DNA of 64,000 nt from Kitasatospora humi (GTDB lineage Bacteria; Actinomycetota; Actinomycetes; Streptomycetales; Streptomycetaceae): assembly GCF_020907985.1 (NCBI RefSeq), contig NZ_JAJJPA010000012.1, positions 1-64,000 of the forward strand. Reading direction: 5' to 3'. Shown here piece after piece: positions 36,790 through 44,980 of this stretch. Made by a program: the position numbers and the translations under genes. Positions within the stretch are counted from its first letter, which is position 1. Each line of letters starts with the position of its first letter. The notes beneath the pieces are model-generated. The model saw nothing but the letters and a program-made list of their open reading frames with translations. It did no database searches and was not told the DNA's origin.

Positions 36790-37440
36790 GTGAACGAGTC
36801 GGAGGCGGCAACGCCCAGGCAGCGCTACCGCGCCCAGGTGCGGGAGGAAGTCAAGAAGCACGCTTGGCAGCAGATCGCCACCGCCGGGGCCTCCGCCCTG
36901 TCCCTGAACGCCATCGCGAAGCAGATGGGCATGAGCGGGCCCGCCCTGTACCGGTACTTCGCCAACCGCGACGAGCTGATCACCGAGCTGATCAGGGACG
37001 CCTACCGCAGCCTGTCCGAAACCTTCCGCGCCCGTGCGGCCGCCGGTGCCGACCTCGGTGACCTGGCCCGCACCCTGCGCACCTGGGCCCTGGCCGACCC
37101 CCAGCGCTACCTGCTGCTCTACGGCACCCCCGTGCCCGGCTACCAGGCGCCCGAGGACACCGCCCGCACCGCGGACGAGGTCATGTCCGTCATCCTCGAC
37201 GCCTGCGGTGCCGACGGGCTCCCCGCCCTGCCGCAGTCACCGCTCCAGGCGCACCTGGCCGACCATCAGGCCTGGACCGGCCAACACCCGGCCGGGGCAC
37301 CGGCGTTGCAGCGCGCCCTGACCTTCTGGACCCGCCTCCACGGCGTGCTCTCCCTCGAACTCGCCGGCCAGTTCACCGGCATGGGATTCGACCCGGCCCA
37401 GCTCTACGCCGCCGAAGCGCAGGCCATCGCGGGCCGCTGA
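36790..37440 (+). CDS. TetR-family regulator (WHG/TetR_C_13-type)
   Basis: A 216-residue repressor. HTH residues are about 20-65 (SALSLNAIAKQMGMSGPALYRYFANRDELI). The C-terminal part (DPQRYLLLYGTPVPGYQAPEDT...LTFWTRLHGVLSLELAGQF) matches the WHG-type ligand domain. The GTG at 36790 follows GGCGGAGGGG. It is divergent from the MDR oxidoreductase and probably represses both itself and that gene. Confidence 0.88.
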   Translation: MNESEAATPRQRYRAQVREEVKKHAWQQIATAGASALSLNAIAKQMGMSGPALYRYFANRDELITELIRDAYRSLSETFRARAAAGADLGDLARTLRTWALADPQRYLLLYGTPVPGYQAPEDTARTADEVMSVILDACGADGLPALPQSPLQAHLADHQAWTGQHPAGAPALQRALTFWTRLHGVLSLELAGQFTGMGFDPAQLYAAEAQAIAGR

Positions 37441-37529
37441 CAACCGCGAATCATACGCACACGCGCTGTGCGGCGTGAGGCTTCTCCCCCGAGCCGGCTG
37501 CCGATCCGGGCCGCTGACCGCCGGCAGCA

Positions 37530-38261
37530 CTAACTCCGTTCGCCCTGGGGGGACATGAGTGACGCCAGCACGGTGGGCTGCACCGCGCCGGCGGCGGCGG
37601 AGCCGAGCAGCAGGCCGGTCAGATCATGGGCTCGCGCCTGCTCACCGGTCGGCGTCGCCGCCGTGATGCGGTCCAGTCGGAAGCCTCGACCGGCCCGCCG
37701 GGTGCGGCACCAGGCGATGAGGTACCACTTGCCGTCGGCGGTGAGCAGTCCGGCCGGTTCCACCAGGCGCTCGCTCTGCCGTCCTGCCGCGTCGACGTAG
37801 GACAGTCGCAGCACCGTGCTGTCGGCGAGGGCCCGTTCCACCGCGCTCCGGACCGACTCCGCGACCGGGGCCGGCAGCGTGACGATCCGTGCGGCGAATT
37901 CCTGGGCCGCCAGCGAGGCGGGACCGGTCATCGAGGCCGCGATCTTCTGGGTCGCCGTGCGGACCGCCCCGGCGTAGGGGGCCGCGGCGTCGGCCATCGC
38001 GAGCGCGGCGACCAACGCCGAGGCCTCCTCGGCGGTGAAGCGGATCGGGGCGAGAGTCATCGCAGGGTCGATCGACCAGCCCCCGCCACGCCCGGTAGTG
38101 GCGCGCACCGGGACACCGGCCTCCATCAGCGCCTGGAGGTCGCGCTGCACCGTGCGGGCGCTGATCTCGAACCGCGCGGCGAGCGCCGCGACCGTCAACG
38201 GCCGAGGCGCCGCCGCGCGCAACTCCTCCACCAGGGCATAGAGCCGAGTAGTGCGGTTCAC
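37530..38261 (-). CDS. YafY-type HTH/WYL regulator
   Basis: A 243-residue regulator with an N-terminal HTH_11 domain (TVAALAARFEISARTVQRDLQALMEAGVPV), a middle helical part, and a WYL domain (about 145-215; LLTADGKWYLIAWCRTRRAGRGFRLDRI). WYL domains bind nucleic acid or nucleotide ligands. The GTG start at 38261 lies 10 bp after the stop of the esterase gene, so the two form an operon and the regulator may control the esterase. Confidence 0.85.
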   Translation of the reverse strand: MNRTTRLYALVEELRAAAPRPLTVAALAARFEISARTVQRDLQALMEAGVPVRATTGRGGGWSIDPAMTLAPIRFTAEEASALVAALAMADAAAPYAGAVRTATQKIAASMTGPASLAAQEFAARIVTLPAPVAESVRSAVERALADSTVLRLSYVDAAGRQSERLVEPAGLLTADGKWYLIAWCRTRRAGRGFRLDRITAATPTGEQARAHDLTGLLLGSAAAGAVQPTVLASLMSPQGERS

Positions 38262-38271
38262 GAGGCCGACG

Positions 38272-39210
38272 CTACCGTCCCGCGCCGACCAGGAAGTCCA
38301 GCTCCCGCTGCTGTTCCCGCTCGGTGATGGTCAGCGGGAACAGGGTGAAGCCGTGCATCGCCCCGGCGACGATTCCGAGTTGCACGGGCGCCCCCGCCGC
38401 CCGCCACCTGGCGGCCAGGAACAGCGAGTCGTCCAGCAGCGGATCCTCGGTACCGACGACCATCCGAGCGGGCGGCAGACCGGTCAGATCGGCGAACAGC
38501 GGCGAGATCTCCTGGTCGCGGCGCTGCTCCTCCGTCATCCCCGGCGTGAAGCGTTCACGACTCGCCCGGATCGAGTCGGTGTTGCTCAGCAGCCGCCGGG
38601 AACCGAACAGTCGCTGACTCGGTGTCATCGACAGGTCGTACGGGCCGAAGAGCAGGTTGGCCGCCCGGAAGGCGCCGGTGACGCCGTGCCGGTCGCGGAG
38701 CCGCAGCAGCGTCAGGACGGTCAGGTGTGCACCGGCCGATTCGCCTCCGATCAGCAGCCGCTCGGTCCCGAACTCCGCCGCGGCGTGGTCCACCAGCCAC
38801 CGGGCGGCCGCTTCGCAGTCGTCGGGTCCGGCGGGGAACGGGTGCTCCGGCGCCAGCCGGTACTCCACGCTCACCACGGCCAGTCGCGCCTGCTCGGCGA
38901 GCCGCCACAGCTTCTCGTCCTGCCCGTCGGCGGAGCCGATCGCCCAACCACCGCCGTGGATGTGCAGGTACACGCCTTCGACCTGGTCCGGCACGAAGGT
39001 CCGGACCGTCACCCCGCCCGTGACCACGCGGTCCTGGCCCTGCGCCAGTCGCACCGGTGGCGTGTCACCGCCGAGCCGGTTGCGCCGCAGCAGCGCCAGC
39101 ACGTCTGCGTCGGGCACTTGCCCACGAGCTGCGCGGCTCGCGGCAACAGCTTCGAACTGGGCGTTGAACGCCAGGGTTTCGGCGAGGCAGTCCTCATCAG
39201 TGATCGTCAT
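38272..39210 (-). CDS. HSL-family alpha/beta hydrolase (esterase)
   Basis: A 312-residue hormone-sensitive-lipase-type esterase. The oxyanion motif is IHGGGWAIG, the nucleophile elbow GGESAGAH, the acid lies near VVGTEDPLLDDS, and the base in GAMHGFTLF. Short acyl esters are the usual substrates. It is the first gene of a two-gene unit with a WYL regulator. Its promoter region carries a TGTGA-N6-TCACA site at 39259. Confidence 0.88.
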   Translation of the reverse strand: MTITDEDCLAETLAFNAQFEAVAASRAARGQVPDADVLALLRRNRLGGDTPPVRLAQGQDRVVTGGVTVRTFVPDQVEGVYLHIHGGGWAIGSADGQDEKLWRLAEQARLAVVSVEYRLAPEHPFPAGPDDCEAAARWLVDHAAAEFGTERLLIGGESAGAHLTVLTLLRLRDRHGVTGAFRAANLLFGPYDLSMTPSQRLFGSRRLLSNTDSIRASRERFTPGMTEEQRRDQEISPLFADLTGLPPARMVVGTEDPLLDDSLFLAARWRAAGAPVQLGIVAGAMHGFTLFPLTITEREQQRELDFLVGAGR

Positions 39211-39258
39211 GCACCGATGGTCGCAATCGTCCGCGACAGCGTAGTGTCACCCTTTTCC

Positions 39259-39274
39259 TGTGAGCCGTGTCACA
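39259..39274. promoter_or_regulatory. CRP-type site TGTGA-N6-TCACA
   Basis: TGTGA GCCGTG TCACA is an exact CRP-type palindrome, 49 bp upstream of the esterase start and about 190 bp upstream of the divergent SRPBCC gene. Streptomyces Crp recognises GTG-N6-CAC-like sites. The location fits control of the esterase promoter. Confidence 0.55.
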
Positions 39275-39461
39275 TCACCGGTGTACGAGCGAAGCCGACG
39301 CAGTGGTTCACCCCGGCCGGGTCGAGGGCGCTCCGCACCCAACCGCCACCTCGGCTGCCAGGCGGGTGACTTCTTCATGGCCGGAGCGGCCCCGGAGTGG
39401 CGGTTTCGCGTTGCTGAGGGATAGTACGGGGTGCAGTGTCCCCAAATGTGCGAGGTCGACC

Positions 39462-40079
39462 GTGAGTATCAGTGACTGGATCGCTGGGACCACCCGTGAG
39501 GTGAAGTCCCGGCCGCTGTCGGGCGGCCCGGGGTACGCCGCCGTGGCGCGGCGCACGTATGCGGCGGGTGCCGAAGAGGTGTGGGCGGCGGTCGCCACAC
39601 CGGAAGGGGTCGCACAGTGGTTCCTGCCGGTCTCCGGTGACTTGCGGCAGGGCGGCACGTTCCAACTGGAAGGCCACGCGGGCGGCGACATCGTGGAGTG
39701 CACGCCGCGGCGGCGACTGCGCCTGACGTGGGTCTTCGGGGACGCACCGGCCAATGAGGTCGTGGTGACCCTCTCGCCCGCTGAAGACGGCCGGACCACG
39801 CTTGAGTTGGAGCATGCGGCGCCCGTGGCGGGCGACGGGGTGTCCGAGTTCGTGCTGGCGGTGGGCGCGGGGTGGGATCCGGCCCTGGTCGCACTCGGGC
39901 AGCACCTCGCGGACGAACTCCTCGACAAGCAGTGGTGGTTCGAGTCTGCCGAGGCCCGACAGTTCACCCGGGAGTCGGTCCGCGCCTGGGCCGACGTGCT
40001 CAACCGGCAGCGGATCGCCGACCCCGCCGTGATCGCCAAGGACGCCGACGAGACCCTCGCGTTCTACCTCGGCGAGTAG
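39462..40079 (+). CDS. SRPBCC/AHSA1-type protein
   Basis: A 205-residue START-like protein. YAAGAEEVWAAVATPEGVAQWFLP and GGTFQLEGHAGGDIVECTPRRRLRLTW are typical of Aha1-C-domain SRPBCC proteins, which bind small hydrophobic ligands or act with ArsR regulators. GTG 39462 follows GAGG at a 6-nt spacing. No ArsR-type gene is adjacent. The function is unassigned. Confidence 0.82.
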   Translation: MSISDWIAGTTREVKSRPLSGGPGYAAVARRTYAAGAEEVWAAVATPEGVAQWFLPVSGDLRQGGTFQLEGHAGGDIVECTPRRRLRLTWVFGDAPANEVVVTLSPAEDGRTTLELEHAAPVAGDGVSEFVLAVGAGWDPALVALGQHLADELLDKQWWFESAEARQFTRESVRAWADVLNRQRIADPAVIAKDADETLAFYLGE

Positions 40080-40322
40080 CCGCCCGCGGCTTCCTCGGCC
40101 GGGATCCTGCAAGAGGCGTGCAGAACGCCCTGTCAGTTCCTCGGGACGGTGTTTCCCTGTGCTGGGCGGGGGTGTCACGCCTTGTGCGTCCGGCTCGCCG
40201 GGGTGTCACCCGTCAAGGGTGCTCGGCACCCGCACAAGCGGGCCACATCCATGGCAATCCGTGTCGTCCACAAGCTTGCGGCGGCTCCTCGCTGCGCGCG
40301 GTAGCGAGGAGCCGCCGCGGGG

Positions 40323-40526
40323 TCAGCTGGTGAAGTCGGCGAGGTGGTCGAATTCGCCGGCCTTGACACCCTGCAGGAACTTGGCGAACTTCAACGGGGT
40401 GGTACGGACGATGACCTCGCCATCGTTCGACTCGCGGAGCTCGACCAGACCGTCGGCCGTACGCACCTCCACACAGTTGTCGTGGTTGGCGGAGTAGCTG
40501 GACTTTTGCCACGGTGAGCTATGCAT
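40323..40526 (-). CDS. DUF397 protein
   Basis: A 67-residue DUF397 protein (SSPWQKSSYSANHDNCVEVRTADGLVELRES; PLKFAKFLQGVKAGEFD). Such genes normally follow a Scr1/WhiJ-type HTH regulator and are linked to developmental control in streptomycetes, possibly as a toxin-antitoxin-like pair. Here the upstream partner is only a C-terminal fragment, so the pair is broken. The ATG overlaps the fragment's stop region. It is a little lower in GC than its surroundings. Confidence 0.85.
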   Translation of the reverse strand: MHSSPWQKSSYSANHDNCVEVRTADGLVELRESNDGEVIVRTTPLKFAKFLQGVKAGEFDHLADFTS

Positions 40527-40828
40527 TCTTGCTTTCCACTTCGTCCTTGACGTACCGGATGAGGTCCCGCGACTCCCCTTCAGCGAGAGCACTGGACTCC
40601 ATCTGAGCAATGAGGGCTCGGAACCTCGCCAGGTGAGCCAGGGCGTCTAAGAGTTGGCCGCCATGACCCGTATCCATCTGTGCGAAGTCCAGTTCGGTGA
40701 TCGGACCAGCCAGGTAAGCGTAATTCTCACTCGGACTGGACAGAACGGCTGCGTCGAACCGCCGACGACGCGACGGCCGAATGGTCCTCCGGATCAGCTC
40801 CAGCAGACCTGAAACCCGGTCGGCAGGC
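40519..40828 (-). pseudogene. C-terminal remnant of a Scr1/DUF5753-type HTH regulator
   Basis: The frame ends with sequence like the tail of the regulators paired with DUF397: DFAQMDTGHGGQLLDALAH and ALAEGESRDLIRYVKDEVE, and it overlaps the DUF397 start by 8 bp as in intact pairs. No start codon lies within the homologous part; upstream the frame runs antiparallel-free but out of frame through the 3' end of the methyltransferase gene. The N-terminal HTH is missing, so this is a deletion remnant. Confidence 0.65.
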
Positions 40829-41569
40829 TCACGCTCGGCGCGCAATCGTGATGATCTCGCGGCTGTCGGCGGTGATCGGGGTCCGGTCCCAGTTTCCGTA
40901 CTGCGCCTCGATCTCGAAGCTGGCCTCGGCCAGGAAGGCGTTGAGGGCGGCGACGCCGAGGAAGCGCAGGCTCTCGGTGAAGACCCGGAGCACCGTGCGG
41001 TCCCGCTCGGCCACCGTGCCGGTGATGTTGACGATGTCACCCTCGATGGAGTCGACGTCGTGCCAGTAAAGAAGCGGGCGGCCCGAGGCGTCGGTGATCT
41101 CGGACTCGTCCTCCGGGTTGGTGCGGCTCCAGCCCTCCCAGGCGCGTGCCTGCGGATGGCGGGTCTCGAACGCGAAGCGGCCGCCGGGGCGGAGCGCGCC
41201 GTGGATGGCGGCGAGCGAGAGGCGCACGTCCTCGTCGGTGAGCAGGTTCTGGAAGGCGTGGCCGGTCATCGTGGCGAGCTCGAAGTCGGCGCCCTGCTCG
41301 GCCTGCGCCGCGACAGCCTCCACCCACACGACGTCCTCGCGTCGCCGGGCTCGGTCCAGCGCGGAGCGGTCCGGGTCGAGGCCGACGAGGCGGCCGGTGT
41401 GACCCTTGCGCCGGGCCAGGTGGAGCATGCTGCCGGTGCCGCAGCCGAGGTCCAGCACGGACTCGGCGCCCATCACCAGCGGGAAGTAGAAGGCGTCGTC
41501 GGCCCCTCGGTCCGGGTCCCAGGGGTTCAGCAGGTCGTAGAGCGCGGCGGCGTCGGCGTCTGAGAACAT
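40829..41569 (-). CDS. Class I SAM-dependent methyltransferase
   Basis: A 246-residue methyltransferase. Motif I is VLDLGCGTGSML, the acidic loop LVGLDPDRSALDRAR, and GRFAFETRHP is motif post-II. ATG 41569 (MFSDADAAALYDLL) is preferred over a TTG 12 codons upstream because it is the usual family start. The stop abuts the DUF397-partner fragment, marking the edge of a rearrangement. The substrate is unknown. Confidence 0.85.
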   Translation of the reverse strand: MFSDADAAALYDLLNPWDPDRGADDAFYFPLVMGAESVLDLGCGTGSMLHLARRKGHTGRLVGLDPDRSALDRARRREDVVWVEAVAAQAEQGADFELATMTGHAFQNLLTDEDVRLSLAAIHGALRPGGRFAFETRHPQARAWEGWSRTNPEDESEITDASGRPLLYWHDVDSIEGDIVNITGTVAERDRTVLRVFTESLRFLGVAALNAFLAEASFEIEAQYGNWDRTPITADSREIITIARRA

Positions 41570-41739
41570 CCGGTCAGTCTCGGGCGGCTGCCAGCACTCC
41601 CACAACCGAAAAACGAGCTGACGTCACGTCATACTCTTTTGTTGCCTGGGGCTTAGACGGACAAACTGCGACTCTGTCCTGAACAACCGACGTTCGCCTG
41701 GCACCGATTGCGCGATGGTCTGACCAGCGCCCGGCGGCG

Positions 41740-41916
41740 TCAGTCGCGTCGGTTCGGCCCGATGACGGAGACGACGACGAGTGCCAGGATCATGGCGGTG
41801 AAGACGATCAGGAACCCTCGGAACCCCTCGGAGCTGGTGGGCAGCCAGCCCTGCAACAGCCCGATCAGCAGCACGATGTCGAGCACGACCGCGATGGCGA
41901 ACCCTGGACGCTTCAT
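41740..41916 (-). CDS. Small membrane protein, 58 aa
   Basis: A 58-residue protein with two hydrophobic helices (about 6-24 and 34-52) joined by GWLPTSSEGFRG. The ATG at 41916 follows GAGGGAGAAGGG, a very strong ribosome-binding site, so the upstream start at 41943 is less likely. The family and role are not recognised. It stands alone and is divergent from the FGE-like gene. Confidence 0.65.
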   Translation of the reverse strand: MKRPGFAIAVVLDIVLLIGLLQGWLPTSSEGFRGFLIVFTAMILALVVVSVIGPNRRD

Positions 41917-42016
41917 CCCTTCTCCCTCGTTCCTTCGCAACATACCCGGGTGCGGCGTCTCCCGGGCGGCTCCGCCGGAATGCGGCTCCAGGCGGGTCCG
42001 GTAGCGTCATCGACTC

Positions 42017-42691
42017 ATGGATGCGAGTTCAGAGTTCGAGATGATCGATGTCCCTGCGGGGCGGGTCGTCCTGTCGGACCGGCGGACGCGGCACAGCTGG
42101 GCGGTTGAGCTGTCGCCCTACCAGTTGGCGGCGTACCCGATCACCGAAGGGTTGTACGCCCGGATCACCGACCGGCGGCCGAGCGCCGCCCCCGGGGAGC
42201 GGCTCCCCGTGGAGGGCGTGTCCTGGTGGGACACCGTACGGTTCTGCAACACCCTGTCCCAGCGTGACGGATTCTCGCCCGCCTACCGTTTCCAGGCTGA
42301 CGGAGAAGGCATCGAGTGGGACGCGTCCGCCGATGGGTACCGGCTGCCTACCGAGGCGGAGTGGGAACACGCCTGCCGCGCCGGCACCGCTGGACCGCGC
42401 TACGGCCCCCTCGACGAGGTCGCCTGGTACCGAGGCAACTCGCACGAGCAGATCCACGAAGTACGCCGCAAGCGGCCCAACGCATGGGGCTTTCACGACA
42501 TGCTCGGCAACGTCTGGGAGTGGTGCTGGGACGTCTATGACGCCGATGTCTACGGCAGTTACCGCGTACTGCGCGGCGGTGGTTGGTTCGACGAGCACTG
42601 GAGCTGCCGGGCGTCCGTCCGGCGCCGCAGCCACCCGAGCTTCCGGGTCGACGATGTGGGGTTCCGCATCGCGCGCTCCGTGGCGCGCTGA
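42017..42691 (+). CDS. Formylglycine-generating-enzyme/SUMF1-fold protein
   Basis: A 224-residue protein of the FGE-sulfatase fold: ITEGLYARI, PVEGVSWWDTVRFCN, GYRLPTEAEWEHACRAG, NVWEWCWDVYD and RVLRGGGWFDEHWSCR. The classical FGE uses two cysteines near the C-terminus to bind copper and oxidise a sulfatase Cys; only one (in SCRAS) is visible here, so activity as a true FGE is doubtful. No sulfatase or hercynine genes are adjacent. It may be a regulatory or binding version of the fold. Confidence 0.82.
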   Translation: MDASSEFEMIDVPAGRVVLSDRRTRHSWAVELSPYQLAAYPITEGLYARITDRRPSAAPGERLPVEGVSWWDTVRFCNTLSQRDGFSPAYRFQADGEGIEWDASADGYRLPTEAEWEHACRAGTAGPRYGPLDEVAWYRGNSHEQIHEVRRKRPNAWGFHDMLGNVWEWCWDVYDADVYGSYRVLRGGGWFDEHWSCRASVRRRSHPSFRVDDVGFRIARSVAR

Positions 42692-42823
42692 TCGCCCGGT
42701 GGTGCCACCGCTCGCGCGCCTTCGCCCATCTGATTGGGCGTCAGAGCTATCGCCTGGCAACTGCTTTGGGGCCCGTCCGTAAACCACTGGCCGATCACAT
42801 CGCCCCGGGGGAAGCTGGGCCCC

Positions 42824-43513
42824 ATGACGACAACCTTGATCACCGGGGCCAACAAGGGACTCGGTTACGAGACCGCCCGCCGCCTGATCGCCGCGGGCCA
42901 CACCGTCTACCTGGGGGCGCGCAACGCCGAGCGGGGCGCGACGGCCGCGGCCGAGCTGGGCGCCCGGTTCGTTCAACTCGATGTCACCAACGACGCGTCG
43001 GTCGCGTCAGCCGTCGCCGTCATTGATGCCGAGGGCGGCCTGGACGTTCTGGTCAACAACGCCGGCATCGAGGTGCGGTCACCCGAGGGCGGCATCATCG
43101 GCGCCGCGGAGCTGACCGCCGACGTGCTGCGGGAGGTGTTCGAGACCAACGTCTTCGGCCTGGTCCGGGTGACCCACGCCTTCCTGCCGCTGCTGGAGCG
43201 CTCCGCCGCCCCGGTGGTGGTGAACGTCAGCAGCGGCCTGGCCTCGCTGGCCCGGGCCGGCCAGGGCTACCCGGGGGCCGCCTACCCGGCTTCCAAGACC
43301 GCCGTCAACATGCTCACCGTGCAGTTCGCCAACGCGTTCCCGCTGATGCGGATCAACGCCGTGGAGCCCGGCTACACCGCGACGGACCTCAACCGGCACG
43401 CGGGCACGCAGACCGTCGAGCAGGGCGCGGAGATCATCGTTCGGATGGCTCAGCTGGGGCCGGACGGTCCGACCGGCGGCTACTTCGACGCGGCGGGCCG
43501 GCTGCCCTGGTAG
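42824..43513 (+). CDS. Short-chain dehydrogenase/reductase
   Basis: A 229-residue classical SDR. LITGANKGLGYE is the NADP-binding motif, VNNAGIE the NAG motif, and the catalytic Ser (NVSSG), Tyr and Lys (YPASK) are all present. GLGYETAR is typical of a plant/bacterial group that acts on small ketones or aldehydes. ATG 42824 is preceded by GGGGAAG. No operon partner is apparent. Confidence 0.88.
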   Translation: MTTTLITGANKGLGYETARRLIAAGHTVYLGARNAERGATAAAELGARFVQLDVTNDASVASAVAVIDAEGGLDVLVNNAGIEVRSPEGGIIGAAELTADVLREVFETNVFGLVRVTHAFLPLLERSAAPVVVNVSSGLASLARAGQGYPGAAYPASKTAVNMLTVQFANAFPLMRINAVEPGYTATDLNRHAGTQTVEQGAEIIVRMAQLGPDGPTGGYFDAAGRLPW

Positions 43514-43776
43514 GCGACGGGGCACCACGACACGGTCCACGACGCCGTTCGACACCCGGGCCGTGACGCGGCAGCGGTCGCACGGGTCCCTCGGGTGCGA
43601 TCCAGGAGCCGGGCCCGTGGGCCAGTGCGGTCTCGACCGTTCCCGCCGTCCGAGGCGTCGCGCGTGCACGGGCTCATCCGCCGGGTTCTCGTATCGTTCT
43701 TCGGGAGCGCTGCCGAGAACGGCGACGCGATCGTGACCAGGTCCGCCCAGCGCACCCACCGAGGGAGACCAACCCC

Positions 43777-44778
43777 GTGCCCGATCCGACAGTCGCGGTC
43801 TTCTCCCTCGGCGGCACCATCGCCATGACCACCGACCCGGCCACCGGGGGTGTGGTGCCCGCGCTCTCCGCGCAGGAACTGCTCGACGCCGTGCCCGCTC
43901 TCCAGGACCTCCCCCTCGGCCTCCGCGTCCACGACTTCCGACGCCTCCCCGGCGCCTCCCTCACCTTCGACGACGTCACCGCCCTCTGCGCCGCCATCGC
44001 AACCGCCTTCCAGGCCGGCTGTGTCGGCGCGGTGGTCACTCAAGGAACCGACACCATCGAGGAGACGGCCTACCTCCTCGACCTCCTCCATCCGAACGCC
44101 GACTCCCCCATCGTCGTCACCGGCGCCATGCGCAACCCCACCCAGCCCGGTGCGGACGGCCCGGCCAACCTCCACGCAGCCGTCATCGCCGCCGCCTCGC
44201 CCCGACTTCGGGGCGCCGGCGCCGTGGTGGTGCTCAACGACGAGATCCACGCGGCTCGCGCCGTCCGCAAGTCCCACAGCGTCAGCCCGGCCGCGTTCAC
44301 CTCCCCGGCCACCGGACCATTGGGACGCGTGTACGAGGGCCGCGTCCACCTCCACACCCCTCTTCCCGGGCAACGTCTCCGCACCCCGGGAGAGTTGAGG
44401 GAGCCGGCGCCGCGCGTCGGCCTCTACACCGCCACCCTCGGCGACGACGGCACCCTCCTCGCCGCCATGGCCGACGCCTGCGACGGGCTCGTCATCGCCG
44501 CCTTCGGCGTCGGCCACGTTCCGCGGGACTTCGTCGCCGTCCTGCAGCGCACCGCGGCCCGCATCCCGGTGGTCCTCGCCAGCCGCATCGGCAACGGGCC
44601 GGTCCTGGAGGCGACTTACAGCTTCCCGGGTTCGGAGAAGGACCTCCTGCGACGCGGCCTGATCCGGGCCGGCCACCTCGACCCCTACAAGGCCCGGCTG
44701 CTCCTGCACGTCCTGCTCGCCCAGGGCCGCACCAGCGCCGACATCGCCGGCGCCTTCGACGCCACCACCAACCCCTGA
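43777..44778 (+). CDS. Asparaginase (type II-like)
   Basis: A 333-residue asparaginase or glutaminase. The first catalytic Thr lies in VFSLGGTIAM, and the second region is TQGTDTIEETAY, followed by VTGAMRNP. The C-terminal half matches the family. There is no signal peptide, so it is cytoplasmic here. The GTG at 43777 follows GAGGGAG. It releases ammonia from L-asparagine. The gene stands alone. Confidence 0.88.
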   Translation: MPDPTVAVFSLGGTIAMTTDPATGGVVPALSAQELLDAVPALQDLPLGLRVHDFRRLPGASLTFDDVTALCAAIATAFQAGCVGAVVTQGTDTIEETAYLLDLLHPNADSPIVVTGAMRNPTQPGADGPANLHAAVIAAASPRLRGAGAVVVLNDEIHAARAVRKSHSVSPAAFTSPATGPLGRVYEGRVHLHTPLPGQRLRTPGELREPAPRVGLYTATLGDDGTLLAAMADACDGLVIAAFGVGHVPRDFVAVLQRTAARIPVVLASRIGNGPVLEATYSFPGSEKDLLRRGLIRAGHLDPYKARLLLHVLLAQGRTSADIAGAFDATTNP

Positions 44779-44780
44779 GT

Positions 44781-44831
44781 GGTGACCGTCGTCGAAAAAG
44801 GTTGGAAGGATGGTCACCGCACTGATAGCTT
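44781..44831 (+). promoter_or_regulatory. Probable sigma-70-type promoter with flanking inverted repeat
   Basis: TTGGAA (44802-44807) and TAGCTT (44826-44831) are 18 bp apart, a good housekeeping-promoter match for this genome. The 7-bp arms GGTGACC (44781-44787) and GGTCACC (44812-44818) flank the -35 box and could bind a regulator. The promoter leads into the small ORF at 44872 and the hydrolase at 44981. Confidence 0.45.
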
Positions 44832-44871
44832 CTCAGTCGACCGCGACACCGCCCGAGGAGGTGAGACCCAG

Positions 44872-44925
44872 ATGAACGCCACAACCATGTGGGTGCTCCC
44901 CCTGTCGTCACGGTCGGGCGAATGA
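44872..44925 (+). CDS. Possible 17-aa leader ORF upstream of a hydrolase
   Basis: An ATG at 44872 follows GAGGAGGTGA at ideal spacing and encodes MNATTMWVLPLSSRSGE, ending in TGA 55 bp before the hydrolase gene. The ribosome-binding site is stronger than that of the hydrolase itself. It may be a leader peptide that sets expression of the hydrolase, or a short independent product. No run of a single amino acid suggests classical attenuation. Confidence 0.45.
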   Translation: MNATTMWVLPLSSRSGE

Positions 44926-44980
44926 CGTAGGCATCGCCGGGAGCGCCTCGACACCAAGGCACTTCCGAAAGGCCACAGCC

